From positions 353,398,413-353,462,412 of the forward strand of contig NC_080672.1 of assembly GCF_030247195.1 (NCBI RefSeq): a DNA stretch of 64,000 bases. The letters are read 5' to 3'. Below the pieces are notes generated by a model that was not told where the DNA came from, made no database searches, and saw nothing but the letters and a program-made list of their open reading frames with translations. The stretch comes from Topomyia yanbarensis. Taxonomy: Eukaryota; Arthropoda; Insecta; Diptera; Culicidae. A program made the position numbers and the translations under genes. How positions within the stretch are numbered: position 1 is the first letter of the stretch; each line of letters begins with the position of its first letter. Positions 46,357 through 57,621 of the stretch are shown piece by piece.

Positions 46357-47760
46357 CAATCATGTTTCCAGTTCACAAAAAGGTGATAAAAAGGTAGTTG
46401 ACAACTACCGTGGTATTACAACGCTAAACGCAGTTCCTAAGCTGTTTGAAATGGCTGTGTTGGAACCCATCTCCAGCCACTGCAAACAGTATATCTCCGA
46501 GACTCAGCATGGATTTATGCCGAAATGTTCAACATCTACGAATCTTCTGTCGTTCACAACATATGTTACAGATGCTATGTCGGATGGCCTTCAAACTGAT
46601 GTTATCTACACGGACCTTTCAGCTGCTTTTGACAAGATAAATTACGCTATTGCGGTGGCAAAATTGGATAGACTTGGCTTTGGTACTAATTATTCTCCGT
46701 TGGATGCTATCGTATCTCAGTGATCGTCGTCTAGCAGTCAAGATAGGTGATTGTGTATCCGAAGAGTTCTTTGCTTCATCTGGTATTCCGCAAGGCAGCC
46801 ATCTCGGTCCATTGATTTTTCTTCTGTATTTCAACGACGTCTACTTTTGTTTAGAAGGACCACGGTTGTCTTTCGCCGACGACCTCAAGTTATACCATAG
46901 AATCCGGAATACTGATGATGCAGCTTTCCTTCAACGCCAACTGGTAACCTTTGCGGAATGGTGCGAGATCAACCGAATGACCCCAAACCCCAAGAAATGT
47001 ACGGTCATTACGTTCTCGAGCAAAAAACGCCAATTCGATTCGATTACTGTCTAGCTGAATCCACAATTGACAGAGCGAATTGCGTCAAAGATCTCGGAGT
47101 TTTTCTCGATGAACAATTGACGTTTAAACAGCATATCAGCTATATTGTCGCAAAGGCATCACGCTGTTTGGAGTTCATAATGAGAATATCTAAGCACTTT
47201 TCAGATATTTACTGCTTGAAATCTCTCTACTGCTCACTCGTTCGATCAACTCTGGAATACTATTCAGTTGTGTGGAACCCTCATTATCTCAACGGTGTCC
47301 ATCGAATTGAGACAGTACAGCGCAGATTTGTTCGGTTTGCCCTTCGTCGATTGCCTTGAAGCAACCCTCACCAGCTGCCAAGTTATGGAAGCCGGGGTTT
47401 GCTTATTGGACTCGATACATTGCAAGTGCGGCGGGATCTATTCCGTGCTATGACGATTTCGGATATTTTGCAAGATCGAATTGACTGTCCCGAGCTTCTC
47501 AGTGCGATAAACATGAACGTTCACCCTCGCGCCCTTCGCAATAATTTATTCCTCCGATTACCTCTTCGCCGGACTAACTATGGAGTAAATGGTGCCATCA
47601 TTGGTTTGCAGCGGACCTTCAACAGAGTTTCATCCGAGTTCGATCTTCACATTCCACGTAGCAGATTACAATTTGACTTTTTAAATAGATTAAGAAATTA
47701 TAATTAGGACCACACTATGTATGTTGATATTAATTAATTATAAATAAATAAATAAATAAA
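46357..47760 (+). pseudogene. Plus-strand LINE (Jockey/CR1-like group), 5'-truncated, nested
   Basis: Starts inside the reverse transcriptase at MFPVHKKGDKKVVDNYRGIT. It continues through TQHGFMPKCST, IYTDLSAAFDKI (motif A), SSGIPQGSHLGPLIFLLYFN (motif B) and LSFADDLKLYHRI (motif C, intact A-D-D), then VKDLGVFLDEQLTF, STLEYYSVVWNPHY and a C-terminal segment to 47,707. A (TAAA)n tail (47,739-47,758) ends it. It needs at least three frame changes to read through (about 46,720, 47,055 and 47,355). It lies inside the minus-strand RTE-like element with at most ~4 bp of duplicated AATT. 5' truncation is the usual outcome of incomplete reverse transcription. Confidence 0.85.
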
Positions 47761-47764
47761 TTAG

Positions 47765-48534
47765 ACCGATGATTTTCTCAGGGACTCCCTTGCAGATCTC
47801 CCCATATATTTTCGTGATTGAGACTGTCGAAAGCTTTTTCGTAGTCGATAAACACTAAGTAGAGAGACTTTTGGAATTCATTGACTTACTCCAGGATGAT
47901 ACGGAGCGTGACATTGTGGTCCGCACAGGATCGTCCGGCACGGAATCCTGCCAGCTGCCGTCGGAGAGTTGCATCAATCTTCTCCTGTATCCGGTTCAGA
48001 ATCACTTTGCAGAGAACTTTGAGAACCATACACTTTAACATGATGCCCCGCCAATTACCGCATACAGTTTTTGGGTACCTTCACTAAGACGCCTTGCACC
48101 CAGTCGGCCGGAAAAATCGCGGTGTCCCAGATATTGTAGAATAATTGATGCAACAGTTGTGCAGATACTAAGGGGTCAGCTTTGAGCATCTCTGCTGATA
48201 TACGATCGACCCCTGGGGCTCTGATCGATTTAATGCTCCGGATGGCTGCTTCTATCTCTTGCAATAAGGGAGCTTCGGTGTTGACGCGCGTAATATGTCG
48301 AACCCTTGGCGGATCATGCCGAGCTGTTGGTGGCGTGGCCGACACTTGAAAAAGGTTTTCAAAGTGTTCGAACCAGCGTTTCAGCTGGTCAGCGCGGTCG
48401 GTTAAGAACTGTCCAGACGTGTCTTTCACGGGCATCGTAGCATTAATCTTCGTCCCAGTATTTGCGGCTTTCTCACCTTCGTCGGCTAGGGAGTCTGCCC
48501 ACGCTTTTTTGTTCCGCCTACATGAGCGTTTCAC
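47765..48534 (-). pseudogene. RTE-like LINE reverse transcriptase, first half
   Basis: The minus-strand frame holds IEAAIRSIKSIRAPGVDRIS, the typical K-S-x-x-A-P-G-x-D fingers motif, then a segment ending VLVKVPK. After a shift, 48,050-47,765 gives KVLCKVILNRIQ, GFRAGRSC and the palm motif A LVFIDYEKAFD with its catalytic aspartates. The frame is cut at about 47,761 by a plus-strand LINE and resumes at 46,356 on the far side. Confidence 0.8.
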
Positions 48535-48924
48535 TTCCTTCTCTAGAGCCGAATGGCGCTGACGGGCTGCGGCTTTGGGTCCTCGTGTTTTAGCTCACTC
48601 AATCGCGGCTTTGGCGTCCCTTAGTTCCTCTATCTTCTTCGAGGTGTCATCTGTGATCCATTGTTTTCTTTGGGTACGTAGCTCACCCAGATTATTCTCG
48701 CCGGTGGCGATGAAGGCGTTCTTGATGGCGGTCCATTGATCTTCTACGCTTCCACCGCTTCCACGGAATATCTGCAGCATGGTTCTCCAGCTCCTCGTCG
48801 AAAGACCTTCTTACCGCAGCATCTTTCAGACGACGTGTGTTAAACCGACGCCCGATCTTCTCCTGTCGATGAATCCTTGCAATACGCAGCCGGATCTCGC
48901 CGATTAGGAGATGGTGGTAGGACG

Positions 48925-49480
48925 CTATATCGGCGCTACGCTTGCTACGCACATCAAGGAGGCTCCTTCTCCATTTTCGGCTGATGCAGTTGTGGTCGAT
49001 TTGATTCTCCGTGAAGCCATCACTGGAAACCCATGTATCTTGTGTACTGGCCGATAGGGGAAGAGCGATCCCCCGATCACCATGTCATTGTTGCCACAAA
49101 ACTCTACAAGCAGCTCTCCGTTTTCGCTCCTTTCTCCGAGGCCATGACGTCTCATGACGTGCTCATAGTCCGAGTTATCGGAGCCCACCTTCCCGTCGAA
49201 GTCGCCCATGTAGATCTTGATATCACCTTCCGGAATTTTATCCGCGACAGCATCATTTGGCGCGTAACATTGGATGATGGTAAGGTATAGCAGAATTTGA
49301 CCCGACGGCAATCTGTGTTCTCCATAGTTCGGCCAACGGACTTCGCTCAATCCTAGGATCTCAAGCTGCATGCGGCATGCCTCATTGGCAAGTTGTGCCA
49401 ATGTACCCTGCTGGGCTACGGTTAATACATTCCAAGTTCCAATTCGTGTCCGTTGTTTCATGCTAAAAGTCGTTGCCGTT
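48925..49480 (-). pseudogene. RTE-like LINE endonuclease domain
   Basis: On the minus strand the open frame carries TRIGTWNVLTVAQQGTLAQL, then LEILGLSEVRWP (the catalytic-glutamate motif of exonuclease-endonuclease-phosphatase folds) and IKIYMGDFDGKVG (the D-x-N-type motif, usually GDFNA; here D replaces N). This enzyme nicks chromosomal DNA to prime reverse transcription. A segment between the E and GDF motifs seems shortened. The usual SDH motif follows after a shift as ASYHH (about 48,920), with D changed to Y. The domain is probably inactive. Confidence 0.8.
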
Positions 49481-49904
49481 AAATCAGTTTGAAATCTTTC
49501 TTTTTCGGTTTCTAGAACAGTTTTTGAATTTCGGGAACAGTAGGTGGTTATTCTAAGGTTCCCTATCACACCGTGATGGGGCTGCTATCTTGGATATAGC
49601 TCCGGGGAGAGCATTTCGTGTTCAGCCGCTGGATACCTGAACAGACGCTGTTTGTGCACAGTTTTGCTTAAAGTCCCTCGCTGGCACTCTGACGCTGATC
49701 AGCCGCCTCTAACATGAGGAACAGACGCTGCTGTGCGCCGCTCCTAGCCTGAAGAACAGACGCTCGTTCAGGTTTGCAGATGCAAACCCACCCTTCCCTG
49801 TCAGTGTATGACCAAAGTTCCCACCGGGGTTGGTTCCCTAAGGTTGCTCATACCCCAGCCGACTCCACGAGGAAGTAGGGGTAGGAGTTATAGGACAGAG
49901 GCTA

Positions 49905-51650
49905 AGGACCATTAGAGAGGTCTGTAATCGCGTTACCCGTCATTTACCAGCCAAAGTGCGACAAAGTGCTCCCTATTTGCCAGCTACTTCTCGAGTTGGT
50001 GCGGTCGATATGGATGTTTTTACCATTTCAGAACAATCGGCTCTCTCTGCAGTGCAAAAAACGAAATCGTCTTATGCTCCAGGACTGCCTTCAGCTGTTC
50101 TGAAAAAATGTTCCAATATTTTAGCGATTCCCCTGACGCACCGTTTCAATGTGTAACTTCAGCTGCAAAAATTTCCCGACTATTGGAAGTGTTCAGTCAT
50201 GTTTCCGGTACACAGGACAGGTGACAAAAGCAACATCGAGAACTACCGAGGCATCACTTCGCTGAGAGTAAAGTCAAAAATTTTCGAATCGCTTATCAAC
50301 GAGGTGCTGTTTTCTGCTAGTAAACATTACATAAGCACTTTCCCGGTCGATCGGTGGTCTCCTTCACATCCTTCTGTACAGAACAAATGTCTAAACAACT
50401 GCACGTGGACACGATCTACACAAATCTTAAGGCTGCGTTTAACACTGTTAACCATGAGATACTGTTAAAGTAGCATGATAAACTTGGATACACTGCCCGA
50501 TTCTGCCGTTGGCTTCGATCATACCGTGAAGTCGTTGTTCAAATTGGTGACAACGAATCTTAGTCCTTTTCCAACCATTTTCTGGAGTTCCGCAAGGTAG
50601 TTTTCGTCTTAATGCGTGGAGGGAAACTGTTCTTCGGCGACGACTTGAAAATATTTCGAGTTATAAATTTGTGAGAAAACTAACGACTGTTGGTGGAGAT
50701 CGTTTTTTTCGTTTTGTTCGGCTTCTAGTCTTTGAAATATTTAACAAACGGAATATTTACGTTTCATCCGACGATAACTAGCTTAGTAAGTGTTTAGGTT
50801 AATCAATGTTTCTTGTAATGTAATTTTGACTAAGTGTAACGTTTTGTAGATTCCTTGAGAAAGGAGCAATAGATGCCGCCGAAATATCGGATGAAAAGTA
50901 AATATTACTTTTGTTAAATATTTCAAAGACTGGAAGCCGAACATAACCTCTAAAAAGAACTCTAGTTATAAAGAAAGAAGCCGATTGCCGTGAGCTACAA
51001 TATCTTGTTGATATCTTTTGCAGTTGGTGCAAAAAAAAAATATGATGGTTCTCAGTGTTGCTAAATGCTTTGTTATCAGCTTTCATCGAACGAGAAACAA
51101 AATTAGAACATTGCTGGAACTCAGCTACAACGCGTTGACCATGTAAAAGATTTGGGTGTTATCCTAGATGAAAGTCTAACGTACACCCAACACTTCTCTG
51201 CGATCATTGACAAAGCAAATCGTTTACTAGGTTTTATGTTTAAAATATCCAACGAATTCCGGGATCCTTCAAAGCGTTATATTGTTCACTGGTACCGCCC
51301 ACAGTTGGAATTCGCAAACGTCGTCTGGTGCCCCTACCATGTAACTTGGAGCAAAAGAATTGAAACCGCCCAGCAGATTCATAAGATATGCGTTGCGTCA
51401 ATTACCTTGGAATTATTTGCTGAACTTGCCACCATTCGAAGACCGATTCCTAGTCGATTACTAGGACTGCACACTTTAGAAGATCGTAGACACGCGTCGC
51501 AAGCTACCTCCGTATCTAAGCATCTTCTTCTCACTGAATATGATGTTCCCGATCTCCTATCACAAATTAGCCTCTACGCACCAACCCGTGTCCTTCGTCC
51601 TCGAATACTGCTGCAGACTAACATGCGCAACATGAACTTTAACAATAAGT
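49905..51650 (+). pseudogene. Second plus-strand LINE of the same group, 5'-truncated
   Basis: Related to, but clearly diverged from, 46,357-47,760. Reads KVRQSAPYLP, YAPGLPSAVLKKCSNILAIP, then MFPVHRTGDKSNIENYRGIT (50,199) and FESLINEVL. It is broken near motif A, has a decayed motif C (GDDLKIFRVI at about 50,640), and then DHVKDLGVILDESLTYTQHF and KRIETAQQ from 51,130 on. The small foldback element at 50,668-50,963 interrupts it. Many stops and shifts: an older relic than the nested copy. Confidence 0.8.
50668..50963. mobile_element. Foldback element with 9-bp duplication in a LINE
   Basis: The arms around 50,718-50,775 and 50,887-50,942 pair (TTCGGCTTCTAGTCTTTGAA / TTCAAAGACTGGAAGCCGAA, and TTTAACAAA...CATCCGA with its inverse). 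AGTTATAAA flanks both sides (50,659-50,667 and 50,964-50,972). Removing the insert restores the LINE frame (…DLKIFRVIKKEADCRELQ). An 8-9-bp duplication fits hAT-like mobilisation, but the outer ~40 bp on each side pair poorly. Confidence 0.8.
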
Positions 51651-51690
51651 TAGTGTCGGTTTCTGATCAAACGAAGTCGAAACACACCCA
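51648..51690 (+). repeat. Right-terminus fragment of the 7304-7601 MITE family
   Basis: AGTTAGTGTCGGTTTCTGATC and ACGAAGTCGAAAC match the element's terminus with a few changes. Only the terminus is present, joined to the end of the LINE fragment. Confidence 0.65.
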
Positions 51691-51850
51691 TGACTTTGTT
51701 ATGAACTTCAAATTGATTCAAAAAAAAATTCGATTTTTTTGGCTCAGCACAACATATATAACCCCTTCAGGAAAATTAAGTTTTTCCTTCACAATACATT
51801 GATTGAAGAATTTAAATATGTTGTTAGCAGGGCAATATTTTTCAATGTTG

Positions 51851-52579
51851 GGGGTTATATACAAAGTTGGAACTCAAAAAAATCGAAAAAATTTCATTGA
51901 ATATTCTGAAAGTACATACTTTTAAAAATATATGTGCGAAATTTCATCTACATCGGAGCACTAGATTTCAAATTACAGCCGTTTGCAGCGCGCTGGTTCT
52001 TCTACGAATGAAGTGGACACAAAACTTTAAACGCAATTATCTCAGAATGAAGTTTTTTGAAAAGTGCCGTTGCGGTGAACGTGACATCTCAAAAATTATT
52101 CCGATTTAAAAAAAATGAATTGTTGGAATTTCCATTCTCGTGTACTTGAACGGTTCCTCTTTCATCAAAAAAAATTTCGATTTTTTGCAGCGAATTTTGG
52201 GTTAAAATTTTAAATAACACTAATCTCAATTTTTTGGTCAACCTATTTTTTTGCAAGAAAATTTTTTTTATTAGGAAACCGATCCATTCAAGTACACGAG
52301 AATTTGTTTTTCTTGAATAATTTTTTAGTTTCTGGATTTCTGTTGAGCGGTTCGGCTGGGAGAGCGTTTACCGCAAACCTCTGCCAAAAAACATGCTTCG
52401 GAGGATGGGCCATAACTCCGACAATCTTGAATATTTTTTTAATTAAACTTGTTTTTTTTATATCTTGGATAGTGCTACCAACGAACAGTATTTCGCTTTT
52501 TCAAATAAAATTTGCATAAAGCACTTTAAAAAATCACGAACTTAGCAGAATTTTTCGCCACAACTTTGTATATAACCCC
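51851..52579. mobile_element. TIR element with GGGGTTATATACAAAGTTG ends
   Basis: Perfect 19-bp inverted termini at 51,851-51,869 and 52,561-52,579 enclose 729 bp. Inside, 52,131-52,160 and 52,276-52,306 form a separate hairpin (ATTCTCGTGTACTTGAA / TTCAAGTACACGAGAAT). No transposase. A further TATATAACCCCTT lies outside at 51,752. No target duplication seen, perhaps because the right flank was altered by the adjoining element. Confidence 0.8.
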
Positions 52580-52902
52580 TTAAAGGCCATAGTACACAAG
52601 AGAGAGCAAGGAATTGAAGGGAGAAAGTTTAGAAAAGTGTGGAAAGGGTCATTTGAGCAAGCTTAGAGTTTACCGGCGACTCAACCCTTTGTCTGCTACC
52701 GTAAGTGTCAGGATTTTTTGGCATTAGAAATGCGAATCATTTGAGTCTAGTTTCGCATTTCTAATGCCAAAAGGTCCTGTCTCCTACGGTAGCAGACAAA
52801 GGGTTAAGTCGCCGGTGAACTCTAAGCTGGCTCATATGACCCTTTCTACGCTTTTCAAAACTTTCAACTCCTTGCTCTCCCTTGAGTACTATGGCTCTTA
52901 AG
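52580..52902. mobile_element. Foldback MITE with TTAA flanks
   Basis: Arms of ~155 bp (52,580-52,736 and 52,752-52,902) pair at about 85-90% around a 15-nt loop. Outer ends are TTAA-AGGCCATAGTACAC and GTACTATGGCTC-TTAA. A TTAA duplication is characteristic of piggyBac-type insertions. It abuts the right terminus of the TIR element at 51,851-52,579 with no gap. Confidence 0.85.
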
Positions 52903-53339
52903 ATTTAAAATATTCACCTTCCAGTACCTTGCTAATTAAATGCCGTAACAACAGTTGACAAATTGTCTAAATAGGTCGTTAACAAAAAAATGGTAAAAAG
53001 GACATTAGCAATAATTCGTTTGTATGTCAATTTTATGGGCCATTTTTCCGCTTTTCCATTGATTTGGTTTAGCCTTTGAGATTTCTAACACTGATGTTGT
53101 CCTATGCTGATTTAAGCGATTCTCTGAGTCCTACCACTATCCTACATAATATGTGTTGCCAAAGACATCGCGGAGCATCAAGTTCTTCGATATAATATAC
53201 GAAGAAACTGATAAGAGTTATAAGAAATGTCTCACCACACTGTTAGGTAGCTTAAAAGCGTTTTTGCGAATTAAATACGCAAATAACAAACACTTTCTTA
53301 CGAACCAATTCAATTTAAATTGGGAAAATGGAGGTTCTA
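52903..53339. other. Intergenic
   Basis: Nothing recognised. Confidence 0.4.
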
Positions 53340-53460
53340 GTGCATTCATCTGACCAGCCGTTTCGTTCAAATGGCTTTCAGCCAAAGGACCATTCGTCCA
53401 AGCAAAACTTCGGCAAAACGGCACTCTGACAAATGAACATTAGGTTAAACGGTAAAACAC
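53340..53460. repeat. Degenerate short-period repeat
   Basis: Alternating blocks such as GGCTTTCAGCCAAAGGACC, ATTCGTCCAAGCAAAACTTC and GGCAAAACGGCACTCTGACA have the look of the AT(T)CGGCCAAAYG-type short repeat found in many insects. Only about 120 bp and strongly diverged. Confidence 0.5.
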
Positions 53461-56159
53461 TCTGTGAACTGTGATAGTACTGAAGAAATCCCCATACATA
53501 TCTCGATTGATTCCACCCCTCGTTCAACATCTGAGCTACCACGTTTAATACTACATACATATACGTATGGCGACGATGACGACATGAAAAGTGATTGGGA
53601 ATAAATCTGTTTGTTTACGGCTTGAAATTACAAAAGCTGCTGGTAGGCTGCCAGGCATCAGCGATCAACGAGGGGTTGAGAATCGAAATAATGGGTAAAC
53701 CGCAATTTCGGGCGTGCACCTTCCCAATCGATCGATTGTCGGTCAGAAGTGGTGCGCGGCTAGGACTTTAAATTGTTTGGTAAATACTGCACACAATGCA
53801 CTGTACACAGTCATCGAAGCGAGTGCGTAATTCCCTAAAACGATGGTAAACAATTCTGATGTCGAAGAAAATTTTCGTGGAATTTTGTGCGGATTCTGTG
53901 ATGAGTCTTTTGGGAGAAGCACAGATGTCCCTCAGACACACTGGTCGGCAAAAAATAATTATAGATACACCATCTAGCTGGACACAATTACGTCGCGGGT
54001 TTTTGCTTCGTCCTTCGATTCAACGTCTTCGAAAACAATGCATGCAATTTCAACCGCACAGAAAAACAAAACCATCAGGTGACGACTTGCCCGCGAAGAT
54101 CCTCGAACCCGTCTGCATCGCTTCCGTTAAACACCCCTTCCGAAAAGCGACCGGTGCTCCGCGCCGCTGGCACAGTGTAGATTTCGTTGTCTGTTCCGTC
54201 GAAAGCGAAAGTAAAGTTTCTTTACCGCAGTAATTGCGCGCGTCATGTGCTCCGGAATAGACCCAGAAGAACTCATGTTTCAATCGAGTCACTGCAAAAC
54301 AAAACGACCAGCACAAATCGAAGGGTTTTCAATGGAAGGCATTTACCGATCTGGCTCTGCACCGAGGTAACAATTGAACTTCACTTTTTATTTCAATACA
54401 CCGCTCGTTTTGCCGGGAAGGGTAAATCGGCCGCCGGAAAAGGGGCAGTTCAAGTAGGTATTCTATGCTTCTAAGCAATTTTTAAATTGCATTTTAGCTA
54501 TATGGGCACGGATGCACGTTCAGCGCCACCGACCGATACAATCGATTGGCTGCTTCTTGATCGCATCCATTCATGCAACGAGGGGTTGGGGTCCGAAAGG
54601 AAGAATTTGCAATTAGAAAATTGCTTCTCGTAGTTTAAGCAGCGGAGTTGAAACAAAAAGAAATAAATGAAACTGCAACCAGTGAGACGAACGAATTGAG
54701 CGGGCAATGGAGTATTGTTTCCGGACCGCGGTAATGTCGTCTGCTGCAGTTTGCAGTACCCACCATGGCTGACATCTGCCAGATGTGCAACTGGTTCGAG
54801 GGAACATCTGAATTCCAGACGGGCAAAGGTGAAGTTGATTAGTAGCACCGTCTAATTAGGCGTTGAAACGGACGGACCAGCGTCAATCGTTGAGGGCATA
54901 GTGAGGTGGATTGCTTCGCTAGGGGTCCGCAAGTGATCGGAATAAAGAATTTCAGGTGGTGTTAGCTCTTAATGCATTTTTTGGTGTAAAATCCTGAAAA
55001 TTCAGCAAACAAATCATGTATGAATTGGCAGTAACATTCTTCTTTGCTGACCAACGATTTTGTTTTAAATCTTATCAATCCATATATTTCTTGCAATTCT
55101 ATATTAATACTATTTTCCACGTGAATGGGTGAAACATAGAAAGCCAGCTAATTCACGAGTTTGAGCTTATCAAACATTTTCGATCGTTATTAGCCCTGTT
55201 AGTGAGTTATCCACAGATGGCCAGGTGGGAAACAGCTCTAATTTCCAATCCCAAAAAAAAAACAAACATACCTACTCAAATAATGAGCAAAATAAACGCA
55301 ACTCCCGTTTACAGTCCGTCGAAAAGAAAACGCAGACAAACTTCTCCGTCTGGTATGTTGCCCAGCCGGGGTTAAATTTATTGCCGATAAAGGAAACGCG
55401 ATTAGACAACAATGAGCAGCAATTGAAGTTTTTGAACATGAGCCTAAACGTGGCTCACAAATAACCTACGACTGCCGGCTGGTCGGGCTGGGTTTGGCCC
55501 AGCAGGCGCTGCTTTTCAGCTTAGATCGCGAGCTGTGGTAGTCGCGCTGCAGCGAATGTGCAGTTTCGGTTGCACAAAAAACGGCCCCAAACCAAATGCC
55601 TACAAAAACAAATAAGGAAAAAAAAAAGCACACACACACACAAGCAGTCGCATTACGTAGGTCTTTCGGTAAGTTAGACCGTTTATTCGTTTATTCGTCT
55701 GTCCGTCGTGGATTTTTATCCCCAGAGAACCAGATGTGCGTCTGTCCGGGTTTGCTTACGTAGATCCGTGACGAGAACAGGGCAATTATTTATTGCTTTT
55801 ATTGCAGCTATAGTTGCTTGTGAACATACTCCACGGCAGTCAGGGTGCAGTAGCCGATATCAATCAGCTACAGCTTAGTCACTTTTTGTTCGAAAATCAA
55901 GAGTCATTCGGCATGCATCCACGGTACTACATATTTTTGGCTTTAAAATTTCTTTTTTTAAATCTTGAGGAAAATGTGTGGTTTCTACAGTTGCAGTGGT
56001 GGTAGACATTGGCCTGATGCTACCAATATTGTGTTTTAAAATGTCGTTGCCGTGCTTAAAATTTGAAACGTGTAAATCTTGGATTTTTTAAGTAGTTGAT
56101 TAGTTAATTCGGAGAAGTTCTTGTATTTAAAATGCATGTTTGGTTGAGCTATTGTGGTT
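53461..56159. other. Mostly unique DNA; no confirmed gene
   Basis: 53,859-54,233 is an open frame of 124 codons with no recognisable domain, opposed by another at 54,050-54,316. 54,500-54,850 has three overlapping minus frames. A CA microsatellite sits at 55,629-55,645. Intron or regulatory sequence of a host gene is possible, but I cannot support it. Confidence 0.4.
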
Positions 56160-57420
56160 ATTCTCTGGACAGGTTAACTTTTTGTCATGATTCTTGTCCA
56201 TAAGCTAGGGATGGCCTGGTTTGTATAAACTATATCAACTAAAAGAGCCGTCAGTTAAACGTTGTTCATGAGCCTGGTCACGATGTTTGTAATTTCTCCT
56301 CAGCTTACCGGATTTTTGTGGCAGAGTCATGTGATCCATGTTCATGATTTCAGGATCTTAGTCACGATTTTCGATATTTTAATCACGAATAGTGTTATTT
56401 ATGTTCATGATTTTAGGATCCTAGTCATGACTAACGTAATTTATATGCGTGATATTTTATTTTTGCAATTTGCAACACGTAGAGTGATGGGACTCATATT
56501 CATGAAATCAGCAGATTTTTCATGATACAGTGAAGACCCGTTTTTATCAGCCCCTTAGTGAACTTTAGGCTGATAAAACGGAACCATTGATAAAATCGGG
56601 ACATGTATTTTTCTTTCCTTTTAAGAAAACGAAGACCATAAAATATTCTTCTTTAGTCCCTAGATATAGCCTCATAACCTTTCCTGATTATTTAGTTTAA
56701 ATTTTCCTTCAAATTCTTTTTTGCATATTTCGTATCTCTAAGATAAGAAAAATATGCTCAAGAATCGGGGCTGATAAAATCGAGTCTTCACTGTATTCGT
56801 AATTTCTCTTCACTTATTCATGGTATATTCTTTTTGGTTACTATTGGATTTTTTTATTCGGAATAATGCGTCAATTTAAACTGAATCATTAAAGTGGGAC
56901 TGATTCGTTGTTCATTGATTTGTGAACTATTTCACATAACAATTTGTGGCTCTATAATGTATTTTCCGTGAAGTTTTCTGTCCAGATATATCACTGTTTT
57001 CTTACATCTGCTGCTCGTATCTATTACTGATCGCTTGCAGCTGGACCTAACTATATGATATTCCATGAAAAAGTGCACGGAACAAAAATGTTTCCTCTAA
57101 TAATACTCCAAATTTTGTGAAATAGTTTTTGTGAAAAGTTCACGACCATGTGTAGAGTTCCACGAAAATAAAGATGGTTAAGGATATCTTCTAAATATCA
57201 CATGCACGCAAGGTAGATCGTGAGCCATATTCCATAATTTTGTGAACTATTTCACAGGAATCACGCACCAGTTCACGTATCCATGAATAATATTTCATGA
57301 TTTTGTGAACTGTTTCATGGGAACATATCAGTCATGACTAATATCAATGGAATCATGAACCAGATCACGACTACATGAATAATATTTTATGATTTTGTGA
57401 ACTATTCCTATTGACTGATA
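56160..57420. repeat. Degenerate minisatellite (CATGATTTTGTGAACTATTTCA theme)
   Basis: Variants of TTCATGATTTTAGGATCCTAG (56,340-56,430) and of TTTTGTGAACTATTTCAC, CATGAATAATATTTCATGA and ATCACGA (56,930-57,420) recur at irregular spacing. A TA-flanked MITE (56,528-56,793) splits the region, so the repeat predates that insertion. Confidence 0.7.
56528..56793. mobile_element. TA-flanked MITE, second copy of the 3530-3934 family
   Basis: Ends CAGTGAAGACCCGTTTTTAT and ATAAAATCGAGTCTTCACTG; TA duplications at 56,526-56,527 and 56,794-56,795. 266 bp, shorter than the 405-bp copy mainly in the middle and in having fewer GATAAAATCGGG repeats at the right end. Confidence 0.9.
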
Positions 57421-57617
57421 TATGAGGCACAGACAAACAGGCATATCACTCAACTTCATGTTTATCGTCATTGAAAATAACGATTCATTTGAATCACCAG
57501 CAGTAGGCCAAACTGGCAACTCAAAGCACTGATGTGTGATTTGTATGGCGTTTGCCTTTCCAAAATGTTGACACCACTGATGAAAACGCCTGTTCCCTTG
57601 AAAGTGTCATACTGTTT
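57421..57617. other. Spacer
   Basis: Nothing recognised. Confidence 0.3.
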
Positions 57618-57621
57618 TTAA

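Larger units (their letters stand above)
44768..49895 (-). mobile_element. RTE-like LINE, near full length, with two nested insertions
   Basis: Reading on the minus strand: the leader (about 49,895-49,480) has repeated AGCGTCTGTTC. The endonuclease domain follows (about 49,460-48,900, IGTWNVLT...LGLSEVRW), then a linker (48,900-48,540), reverse transcriptase (48,500-47,765, interrupted, resuming 46,356-45,780), and a thumb/C-terminal segment (45,790-45,697, resuming 45,134-44,780, with WWPHNWISNAEL). It ends in a GTAAGTAAGT-like tail at about 44,770. Frame shifts and stops break the protein. The endonuclease resembles CFDP2-type proteins, which derive from RTE/BovB elements; the clade call is moderate. 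Confidence 0.8.

Noticed and set aside
50825..50905. Second hammerhead-like string (CCTTGAGAAAGGAGC...GCCGAAATATCGG) in the foldback element
   Set aside because: Lacks CTGANGA and the GAAA is not placed next to a closing stem II, so the core is not met.
49905..51650. One continuous LINE together with 46,357-47,760
   Set aside because: Both contain the same protein region (for example the GDK...NYRGIT motif) in diverged form, so they are two separate copies.
53859..54233. 124-codon plus-strand frame
   Set aside because: No similarity recognised and an opposed frame covers its second half; kept only as a note.
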